Positions 57,542 to 64,000 of a DNA stretch of 64,000 nucleotides are shown here, in pieces. The translations under genes were made by a program, and so were the position numbers. Where the stretch lies: NCBI GenBank assembly GCA_035550515.1, contig DASZOZ010000039.1, positions 132,933 to 196,932 of the forward strand, given 5' to 3'. Numbering within the stretch: position 1 is the stretch's first letter; the number at the start of each line of letters is the position of its first letter. Below the pieces are notes generated by a model. That model did no database searches, had not been told where the DNA came from, and saw only the letters and a list, made by a program, of their open reading frames with translations. The stretch is from DATARH01 sp035550515 (lineage in GTDB: Bacteria > Pseudomonadota > Alphaproteobacteria > ATCC43930 > CGMCC-115725).

Positions 57542-57913
57542 TCAGCGTGTCAGGCGTCGACAGTCGGAGGCGCACGGCCCGTCGCTATCGGCGGGCTTTG
57601 GCCCCGGACGATGCAACACCGATTTCGTGACGGTGATTTCCGCCGCCGTCACGCCTGTCGGCCGGTGCTCGCTCGCTGCCGTGCCATTGACGATCAAGGC
57701 ATAGCCGCCAGCCTCCGACGGCGGCCAGAACAACGAGACGTGAGGCTGGCGTGCTATGTTCTTGGCAGCAGACTTGCCCACGCTGCAGCCGATGCTGCCG
57801 TCGCGAAGCTCAATCGTCACATTGCTGGTGTGCGGGCCGTCTTGCGCGACCGTGAGCAGATAAGCCTCACGGCCATAGTGGGAAATGGCCTCGGCGAGCG
57901 TGCGCATTGGCAT
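57542..57913 (-). CDS. Pyridoxamine 5'-phosphate oxidase-fold protein
   Basis: A 123-residue single-domain split-barrel protein: EAISHYGREAYLLTVAQDGP, HTSNVTIELRDGSIGCSVGK, then NIARQPHVSLFWPPSEAGGY and ALIVNGTA. Such proteins bind FMN, F420 or heme. The substrate is unknown. It converges on the uridine-kinase-like gene. It appears intact. Confidence 0.75.
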   Translation of the reverse strand: MPMRTLAEAISHYGREAYLLTVAQDGPHTSNVTIELRDGSIGCSVGKSAAKNIARQPHVSLFWPPSEAGGYALIVNGTAASEHRPTGVTAAEITVTKSVLHRPGPKPADSDGPCASDCRRLTR

Positions 57914-57998
57914 GACTGGTTATCCCTTCGGAGCACCGGAAGCACTATTTATTCATGGCAACATATCTTATCGCGAATCCGCTCGGGGTGCGGCTTGA

Positions 57999-58844
57999 TC
58001 ATGGATCGCCAGGAGGAGTGGTATCCGCCTTACGGAACACCTCCTGGACAGGCTTGACGATGCCGGCATCCTTGTCGGCGTAACCCGGCAACGCGGAAAT
58101 CGCGGTGTCGAACTCGGCGCTCTGCATCACCGCGAGGATGCGTTTCATCGGCTCGGTGTCGAGCAGCGCCTTGCGGCAGACGAACACGTAGTCCTCCGTC
58201 ACCAGCCGGATGAAGTCGAGGTCGAACTGACGGGCGGCCGCCTCCACGCCAAAGGTCATGTCGGCCATGCCGCTCGCGACGTAAGCGGCGACCGCGGCAT
58301 GCGTGAACTCGACCTGCTCGTAGCCATTGATGCGCCCGCGCTCGATGCCGTGCTGGGCCAGGAGCTGTTCGAGCAAAAGACGGGTGCCCGAGTTGGGGTC
58401 GCGGTTGACGAAGCGGATCGACGGGTCGAGCAGACGCTCGACACCGTCGATGCCGAGCGGATTGCCGCGCTTGACCATCAGCCCCATCTCGCGGGTGACA
58501 AAGCCGATGACCCGGTGCTGAGCCGGGATCAGCCATTCTTTGAACGCCGCGATGCTGCGCTGGCGCAATTCTCCCTGCGGCAGATGCACCCCTGCGAGTT
58601 CGCAGCCGTCATACGCGAGCGACACCAGCGACATCTGGTTGCTGACATAACGCAGGTCGACGCCGATGTTGGGCTCATGGGCGAGCAGTTCGCGGAGCTT
58701 TGAGACGGCGAAGCCGTGGCTCGCATCCACACGGATCACCGAGGGGTGGTGCGGCAGGAGCTGATTGATCTCGGTTTCCAGCTCCTGAGACAGGTTTTCG
58801 AGCTGCGGCCGCAAACGGGCCCGCAGGCGCTGCCCGGCCCACAC
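57999..58844 (-). CDS. Substrate-binding domain of a ModE-like one-component regulator, DNA-binding domain missing
   Basis: The 281-residue frame matches the linker and periplasmic-binding-like domain of HTH/PBP regulators that sense molybdate-like or other ligands: LENLSQELETEINQLLPHHP, VDASHGFAVSKLRELLAHEP, GDP-type FVNRDPNSGTRLLLEQLLAQ. Intact members carry an N-terminal winged helix; here the frame can be followed upstream only to a TGA near 58905 (CAFWKDRYQKLVWAGQRLRA). The GTG at 58844 is the only plausible start. It may be a truncated pseudogene or a free ligand-binding protein. Confidence 0.7.
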   Translation of the reverse strand: MWAGQRLRARLRPQLENLSQELETEINQLLPHHPSVIRVDASHGFAVSKLRELLAHEPNIGVDLRYVSNQMSLVSLAYDGCELAGVHLPQGELRQRSIAAFKEWLIPAQHRVIGFVTREMGLMVKRGNPLGIDGVERLLDPSIRFVNRDPNSGTRLLLEQLLAQHGIERGRINGYEQVEFTHAAVAAYVASGMADMTFGVEAAARQFDLDFIRLVTEDYVFVCRKALLDTEPMKRILAVMQSAEFDTAISALPGYADKDAGIVKPVQEVFRKADTTPPGDP

Positions 58845-58891
58845 CAGCTTCTGATACCTATCTTTCCAAAAGGCACATCGCCGCGCCGGCG

Positions 58892-59697
58892 ATGGCAGTC
58901 ATGGATATGAAGTATCATGCATATATCAAAGCTGAACGACGACTTTGCGAACGCGATTCGCGGTATGATCTGGTGATCGGTGGCAAGCATGTGCCACCTG
59001 CTTCGGGACGGTATTTCACGACCGTCAACCGGCGACCGAGCAGGTCATCGCCGAGGTGGCCGAAGCCGACGCGGCTGATGTCGACGCCGCGGTGCGGTCC
59101 GCGCGCGAAGCCTTTGAGGGACCTTGGCGGCGGATGCGCGCGGCCGAGCGCGGCCGGCTGCTCCTGAAGCTGGCCGATCCGATCCAGCGCGATCAGGACG
59201 AACTTGTCGAACTGGAGAGTCTCGACGCGGGCAAGCCGATCTCCGCGATCCGGCGGCAGGATTTGCCGGCCGTGCTCGATACGCTGATCTACTACGCCGG
59301 GCTCGCCGGCAAGATCAACGGCCAGGTGATCCCCGCTCGCACCGACGCGCTGACCTACACGGTGCGCGAACCGCTTGGGGTCGTCGCCGCCATCGTGCCG
59401 TGGAATTTCCCGCTGATGATCGGGATGTGGAAAATCGCGCCGGCGCTTGCTTGCGGCTGCACCGTCGTGCTGAAGCCGGCCGAACTGACGCCGCTCACGG
59501 CGCTGCGGATCGGCGAGCTGGCACTGGAGGCGGGGTTCCCGGCCGGCGTGCTGAACGCGTCCCCGGGTTTGGCAGGATCGCCGGCTCGGCGCTGGTGGAC
59601 CATCCCGACGTCGACAAGGTAACGTTTACCGGCTCGCCCGCTGTCGGCCGGCAGATCATGCGCGGCGCGGCGGACAATTTGAAGCGGGTCACGCCAG
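58892..59697 (+). pseudogene. Aldehyde dehydrogenase, two frameshifts, C-terminus missing
   Basis: Reads as an NAD-aldehyde dehydrogenase in three consecutive frames: DLVIGGKHVPPASGRYFTTV, then a 1-bp loss near 59030, EADAADVDAAVRSAREAFEG through AIVPWNFPLMIGMWKIAPAL and GELALEAGFPAGVLN, another 1-bp loss near 59570, then RIAGSALVDHPDVDKVTFTG and NLKRVT. The catalytic cysteine half is absent; the sequence breaks off at about 59697. Confidence 0.88.
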
Positions 59698-59742
59698 CAA
59701 TACCCCACTGGCGCCGCCGCCGATGATGATGGCCCCGGTCAT
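59689..59742 (-). pseudogene. Fragment: start of an FAD-binding protein
   Basis: Seventeen codons MTGAIIIGGGASGVLLA, a Rossmann FAD-binding start, end at once in a stop codon. It abuts the broken end of the aldehyde dehydrogenase pseudogene. Confidence 0.5.
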
Positions 59743-59759
59743 TGCTGTGGCGCCGCCGG

Positions 59760-59861
59760 CTATCGCTCGGCGTCCACCCACTCGCCGTTGATCAGCATGC
59801 GCTTGAAACCGCCATCGGCGAAAGGATGGCAATAATTCTCGATCGACTGCGGCGTAGCCAT
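59760..59861 (-). pseudogene. Fragment: start of an aldehyde dehydrogenase-like protein
   Basis: Thirty-three codons from ATG 59861 (MATPQSIENYCHPFADGGFK) to RMLINGEWVDAER and a stop. The LINGEWVDA motif is the typical beginning of an aldehyde dehydrogenase. The rest of the gene is missing. It starts directly beside an AT-rich stretch that could be its old promoter. Confidence 0.55.
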
Positions 59862-60087
59862 ATTTCGCCCCCACGTTATATTTTTAAAATATATCTCGAT
59901 GCGGCGAGTCGAATCGCCGGTGGCTATTGCGCGATCGAAAATTTTTTACCGGCGGGTCAGGAGCCGCGCAGATCGCCCGAGTGCGCCGAAGCCGGAGGCC
60001 GGAAGGCGCGAGAGAAGTCGCGCCGCCGCCTAATCACCGTCCCGGAAAGGACGCCGGCAAGGCGCGTACGGTGTTCAGGGGCGGGCT
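59862..60087. other. Intergenic stretch with an AT-rich dyad
   Basis: Holds an AT-rich imperfect dyad (TTATATTTTTAAAATATAT, 59876-59894), exceptional in this GC-rich DNA, and a possible promoter or regulator site. The remaining bases up to the norZ stop show no gene that I recognise. Confidence 0.4.
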
Positions 60088-62430
60088 TCAATCCATGCCG
60101 CTTGCGGGACTGTGGGCCGGACCTCCGCCCGGTATCCAGCGCCCCACGAAGCCCGGCAGCAGCGGCCGCGCCTTGACGAGGAAATCCCATGCCATCAGCA
60201 GCGCCGCCAGGGCGAACACGACGTCGCCGGGCAGGCGCATCCACTGCCAGAACAAGGTCGTGTCGTAGAAGGTGAGGCTGCGCGCATAGGCGAGACCGTG
60301 CTCGTAGACGGCGGCGAGCTGCGGCCAGCCGATCGGGAAGAAGTTGAGCAGGATCCACAGCACGAGACCGCCATTGTAGAGCCAGAAGGCCCACAAGCCG
60401 ATCCGCTCGCCGAACGGCACGCGGTCGGCGGTCGCGTAGCGCAGGCAGAAATAGATAAGCCCGATGGCCAGCAGCCCGAACGCGCCGAACAGCGCCGTAT
60501 GCGCGTGGTTCAGCGTCAGAAACGTGCCGTGCTCATAGTAATTGATCAGCGGCGCGTTGAGCGTCCCGCCGCCGAACACGCCGGCGCCGACGAAATTCCA
60601 GAACGCCGCGCCGATGATGTAGGTGTAAGCGAGCCGATAGTTGAAGGCCTGCTGGCGGCGGATGAGCCGGTGCTGCTGGATCGCTTCGATGATGAGCAGA
60701 ACCAGCGGCAGCACCTCGATAAAGGAGAACATGCTGCCGAGCGGCACCCACATGCTGGGGCCGCCGGCCCAGTAGAGATGGTGCCCGGTGCCGAGCACGC
60801 CGCCGAGGAAGATCAGGATCAGCTCGAAGTAGACTGCGCGCTCGGCGAGCTGCCGCGACACCAGGCCGACCGCCATCAAAAGGTAGGCGCTCATGCTGGC
60901 GGCAAAGAACTCGAACGACTGCTCCACCCAGAGATGGACGACCCACCAGCGCCAGAAATCGGTGATCGTGAACGACTTCTCGATGCCGGTCAGCGGGATC
61001 ATGCCGAAGACGTACAGGACCGCGATGTTGAGGGTCGCTGCCCAGATCAGGTTTTCCAAGCGAATGCGGCCCGACCAGAACTGCCGGGTGGCCCGACGCA
61101 GCATCTCGCCGGTCGGCCACAGCGCCCGGAACATCAGGGCGCTCCAGATCAGCAAGCCGGCAAAGAAGCCGATCTGCCAGACCCGGCCGAGCTGGATATA
61201 GGAAAGCCCCTGGTTGCCGAACCAGAACCAGGTCTGGCCATCCATATGGCCCATGATTCCGAGCCAGTCGCCCACCAATGCGCCCACGACGATCACGACG
61301 GTCACCCAGAACAGCAGATCGACGAGGAAGCCCTGCCCGCGCGCCTCGCGGCCGCCGGCGATGGCCGGAGCCAGGAACAGCCCGGCGCCGATCCAGCCGA
61401 CGCCGATCCAGACGATCGGGCACTGGATGTGCACGTCGCGCAGGAAATTGAACGGCAGGATGGTCGCCAGGTCGACGCCGTAGAAACTGCGCCGATCGTA
61501 ATAGGCGTGGGCCATGATCGTGCCGGCGAGGACTTGCAGCAGCAACACCGCCGCGACAAAGAGGAAATACTTGCCGATCCGCCGCTGGCTGTCGGTGAGC
61601 GGGCGGAATATCACCAGCACCGGGTCCATCGGCGCCTGGTCGGGCTCGCTCAGGTAGCGCTCGTAGATGAACAGCACGGCGCCGAAGGCGAGGAAGGTGA
61701 AGCAGAAGCTGGCCCAGGTCCAGATGAAGGTGTTGGTGGTCGGGGTATTGCCGACTTCCGGCTCGTAAGGCCAGTTCTCGGTCCACGACCAGGTGGCGTC
61801 CGGGCGGCGCGCGACGGTGGTGAGGGCGGAGTAAATGATGAACTCGGCGGTATGCGCGGCCTCGGTCTCATCGAGGCTCAGGGCGGGGGTCCACCCGGTT
61901 GTGAGGTCGACGGTGCGCAGGTTCTTGCCCATCCGGTCGCGAAGCGTCCCGATCGCGGCGGCAAGCTCCTGGGGGACGGCTACCTCGCGCTGCGTCAGAT
62001 CGAGCGTTTGCAGCTGCCGCCGCATCTCGTCACGCACGGCTGCCTGCCGCTCCGGGGGCAAGCTGTCGAACTCGCTGCCGAAGCGGGCATGGGCGAGGTT
62101 GCCCTCGGTCAGCCTGGCGAGCTCGGTGAGGGCGAAAGCGGTGTAGTCCTGCCCGAAATAGGAGCCCATGCCATAGAGGCTGCCGTAATCCATCAGGTCG
62201 GCTTTTTGGAAGCCGGCCTTGCCGGCGAGGATGTCGTCCGCCGTCATCAGCGTGCCGCCGCCGGCAGCGGCAAAACGGTCCGGCTGCGGCGCGGCACGCT
62301 CGTAGGTAAGAACCGTCGTCCAGGCAAAGAGCGCAAAGCAGCCGATGGCGACAACGAGCAAAACCCACTTGAGGGCATTGCTGACCGGGTCTTCTACAGG
62401 GTGCCCCGGGGTTTCCGCGTATGCTGCCAT
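60088..62430 (-). CDS. norZ: Quinol-dependent nitric oxide reductase
   Basis: Reduces NO to nitrous oxide using quinol electrons at the inner membrane. The 780-residue single-subunit form has an N-terminal membrane segment (WVLLVVAIGCFALFAWTTVL), a periplasmic domain of about 190 residues and twelve further segments. Heme and FeB ligands can be seen in VVHLWVEQSFEFFAA, GGVLGTGHHLYWAG and TLNHAHTALFGAFG. Fused NorC-like heme c is absent, as expected for qNOR. It follows the cupin gene by 88 bp on the same strand. No nirK, nirS or nos gene is in the window, so it may serve NO detoxification. Confidence 0.93.
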   Translation of the reverse strand: MAAYAETPGHPVEDPVSNALKWVLLVVAIGCFALFAWTTVLTYERAAPQPDRFAAAGGGTLMTADDILAGKAGFQKADLMDYGSLYGMGSYFGQDYTAFALTELARLTEGNLAHARFGSEFDSLPPERQAAVRDEMRRQLQTLDLTQREVAVPQELAAAIGTLRDRMGKNLRTVDLTTGWTPALSLDETEAAHTAEFIIYSALTTVARRPDATWSWTENWPYEPEVGNTPTTNTFIWTWASFCFTFLAFGAVLFIYERYLSEPDQAPMDPVLVIFRPLTDSQRRIGKYFLFVAAVLLLQVLAGTIMAHAYYDRRSFYGVDLATILPFNFLRDVHIQCPIVWIGVGWIGAGLFLAPAIAGGREARGQGFLVDLLFWVTVVIVVGALVGDWLGIMGHMDGQTWFWFGNQGLSYIQLGRVWQIGFFAGLLIWSALMFRALWPTGEMLRRATRQFWSGRIRLENLIWAATLNIAVLYVFGMIPLTGIEKSFTITDFWRWWVVHLWVEQSFEFFAASMSAYLLMAVGLVSRQLAERAVYFELILIFLGGVLGTGHHLYWAGGPSMWVPLGSMFSFIEVLPLVLLIIEAIQQHRLIRRQQAFNYRLAYTYIIGAAFWNFVGAGVFGGGTLNAPLINYYEHGTFLTLNHAHTALFGAFGLLAIGLIYFCLRYATADRVPFGERIGLWAFWLYNGGLVLWILLNFFPIGWPQLAAVYEHGLAYARSLTFYDTTLFWQWMRLPGDVVFALAALLMAWDFLVKARPLLPGFVGRWIPGGGPAHSPASGMD

Positions 62431-62518
62431 AGTGCGTCCTCCGCCTGTCCCGTCCAGTCGAGGTCTGCCGTTGGCCGCCGCTCCTGGAGAACCTATGTGC
62501 CCAATTTAGCCGGCGGCG

Positions 62519-62860
62519 TCACTCGGCCCTGATGTAGTCATACTTGCCCAACGCCTGGACGAGGAGGTATCGGCCGGTATCCCCGCCCGGATTGCTCACG
62601 TGGTGAACCGTGCCGACCGGGACCTCGCAGCTTTGTCCCGGCTGCAACAGGAACTGGCGCTCGGGTTCGCGGCTGTCGACACCGATAAGCCCTTCGAGGC
62701 AATAGATCCGGTCCGTCACCTGGGAATGGCGGTGCCAGGGATGACTGTCCCCCGGCTCAAGCGTGTATTCGACGATCCGCACGTCCGGCGTCTGAGCGAT
62801 CAATTTGAGATTGCGGGCTGCTCCGGAAACGACCCGTCCGACCGGATGCTGTTGCTGCAT
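62519..62860 (-). CDS. Cupin-domain protein
   Basis: A 113-residue single-cupin protein. The metal-site motif 1 is GDSHPWHRHSQVTDRIYCLE (His, His, Glu-type ligands) and motif 2 is PVGTVHHVSNPGG. The start ATG 62860 has a near-ideal CCAGGAGGGAGACC site. It is the first gene of the operon ending in norZ, so it may sense or help with NO or another nitrogen oxide; this is inferred from position only. Confidence 0.83.
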   Translation of the reverse strand: MQQQHPVGRVVSGAARNLKLIAQTPDVRIVEYTLEPGDSHPWHRHSQVTDRIYCLEGLIGVDSREPERQFLLQPGQSCEVPVGTVHHVSNPGGDTGRYLLVQALGKYDYIRAE

Positions 62861-62930
62861 GGTCTCCCTCCTGGGGTTGGCAACGGGCCGACACTGCCGC
62901 CAGCGCGCGCCCGCCAAAGATCCGATGCTA

Positions 62931-62958
62931 TAAGATGTATATCATCGGTATCTTTATA
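62931..62958. promoter_or_regulatory. AT-rich dyad upstream of the cupin-norZ operon
   Basis: The AT-rich segment holds AAGATGTATATCATC (62933-62947) and, 14 bp on, TATCTTTAT. AAGATGTAT resembles a half-site for NsrR, the NO-sensing repressor; the opposite ATCTT gives partial symmetry. It lies about 70-100 bp upstream of the cupin start. Confidence 0.4.
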
Positions 62959-62960
62959 CC

Positions 62961-63587
62961 AGGTCAACCGGGCGGTTTGGTCGCGCGTGACGGCAACGAT
63001 CATGCGCTCAATCTCGACGAGGCGCACGTGATGATCCTCCCCCGCCGAGACCCCGCACATCCGCACGGCGCGCGGGCCGCGACTTGCAACACGGTCGAGA
63101 CTATTCGCGGCGTGGTGCCGACCCGCCCGGCCGCGGTTTCGAGGTCGTGTCGGGGAACGCCGCAGCGTTCGGCGATGCATGCGCCATTCGCGCGAATTTC
63201 CGCTACCGGCATTCCTGGCATTCGCAAGGGCTGCTTCACCGAGCCGGGATCAACCGGCGTCCGCACGCCGCGATGCGATGCCGCCCGCGACCAGCACGGC
63301 ACAGGTCGACCTGGCCGAGCGATGGGCGGCGCTCGCCGTGGTCGCGGCGCCGGCGCTGCTGACCGCGGCGGGCGGCTCCTCTACCTTGCCGTCCCGCCGT
63401 GGTGCAGCACAATATCGAGGCTATTCCGCGGCCGCTGGTCGTCGGGAGCAATGTCGAGGGCCGCGGCGCACTCGATCATTCTTATACCGACCTGAGTAGG
63501 GGCTGTCTCGCGGAGCTTGTTGCGGCTGGTGGAGTTTTGTGATTCTGGGAAGAGCAGATTTTGTGGCTTCTGAGGTGGAGGACCACA
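62961..63587. other. Stretch without a recognisable gene
   Basis: About 630 bp with several overlapping open frames in both directions, none with a family match I can support. Bias and codon use look degenerate, so it may hold decayed genes. The last 100 bp (from about 63487, less GC-rich) probably belong to the IS630 element. Confidence 0.35.
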
Positions 63588-64000
63588 ATGGCTTCTCTGG
63601 CGATCCGGGATGACATTGCGGCGGACGAGTTGCGCAGGCGGGTGCGGCGCGAACATGACGGGCGGGTCAGCGCCCGGCTGATCGCGATTGCCAACGCGTT
63701 GGAAGGGACGGATCGTGCGAGCGCGGCGCGCCTGGCGGGGACGGATCGGCAGACGTTGCGCGACTGGGTCCATCGCTAAACGCGGAAGGGATCGCCGGGT
63801 CGAACCGGCCGTTGCCCGGCCGCGCGCCCAAGCTGAGCGAGGGGCAGAGGGCTTTGCTGAAAGCGCTGGTGCTGCGCGGCCCCGACCCGGCGGTGGACGG
63901 TGTCGAGCGCTGGCGGATCGTCGATCTGTGCCGAGTGGTCGAGGAGCGCTGGGGGCGTCGGCTATAGCGAGACGGGGATGCCGCGGCTGTTGTGGTCGCT
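63588..64000 (+). pseudogene. IS630-family transposase, frameshifted (runs off the window)
   Basis: The first 63 codons (ASLAIRDDIAADELRRRVRR to QTLRDWVHR) are the IS630-type helix-turn-helix region. A 1-bp loss at about 63777 creates a TAA where CGC TAC AAC is expected. The frame then continues NAEGIAGSNRPLPGRAPKLS and RGPDPAVDGVERWRIVDLCR, and a 1-bp gain near 63953 shifts it again before GYSETGMPRLLWS. The element is therefore inactive. Its end lies beyond the window. Confidence 0.85.

Noticed and set aside
60112..62532. An 806-codon open frame opposite norZ
   Set aside because: Shadow of norZ; the minus-strand frame has clear heme and iron ligands and membrane segments.

Overview
The window is high-GC chromosomal DNA from an alphaproteobacterium, probably of the Hyphomicrobiales or Rhodospirillales type. 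The evidence is gene content. A short HprK, EIIA-Man, HPr and EI sit beside ChvG-ChvI and pckA, a neighbourhood typical of that class. A DUF1489 gene, methylcrotonyl-CoA carboxylase genes and dispersed palindromes of the GGCCGGG-TCAAG-CCCGGCC type point the same way. I found no tRNA, rRNA or CRISPR array.

Layout. 0-10.8 kb: carbon and envelope-stress regulation. It holds the 5' part of ahcY with an AT-rich palindrome upstream, a TPR protein, a regulatory phosphotransferase set (ptsI, ptsH, EIIA, hprK), the chvG-chvI two-component system, a HugZ-like protein and pckA. 11-15.4 kb: methylcrotonyl-CoA carboxylase beta and alpha subunits, separated by two long related hairpins, then DUF1489. 15.5-32.7 kb: catabolic genes, including two TauD-type dioxygenases, two aminotransferases, a flavoprotein monooxygenase preceded by a 33-bp tandem array, an N-acyl-D-amino-acid deacylase, an S9 peptidase, a Gfo/Idh oxidoreductase, a zinc alcohol dehydrogenase, an acyl-CoA synthetase, an enolase-superfamily enzyme and an MFS carrier.

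33-45.6 kb is an accessory island of visibly lower GC. It carries small genes of mixed origin: methyltransferase, GNAT, GST, IS1-like transposase, DUF2332, a phosphatase-DUF2442 fusion, an EamA transporter with two eroded partial copies, an XRE regulator with a clear operator, an ExoI-like nuclease and several hypothetical proteins. Several gene fragments lie between the intact genes.

45.7-64 kb returns to high GC. The most interesting locus is a LysR regulator, a family-1 encapsulin shell protein, a molybdopterin oxidoreductase with an added helical C-terminal domain of about 150 residues, and a DUF2945 protein, all on one strand with short gaps (47.7-52.7 kb). It could be a nanocompartment housing or serving a molybdoenzyme; this is inference. 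From 55.3 to 59.9 kb lie decayed genes (LLM monooxygenase, SDR without its catalytic core, aldehyde dehydrogenase, gene-start fragments, a Mo-type regulator without its DNA-binding domain) mixed with a few intact ones. A cupin and quinol-type nitric oxide reductase operon follows, and a frameshifted IS630 transposase runs off the end.
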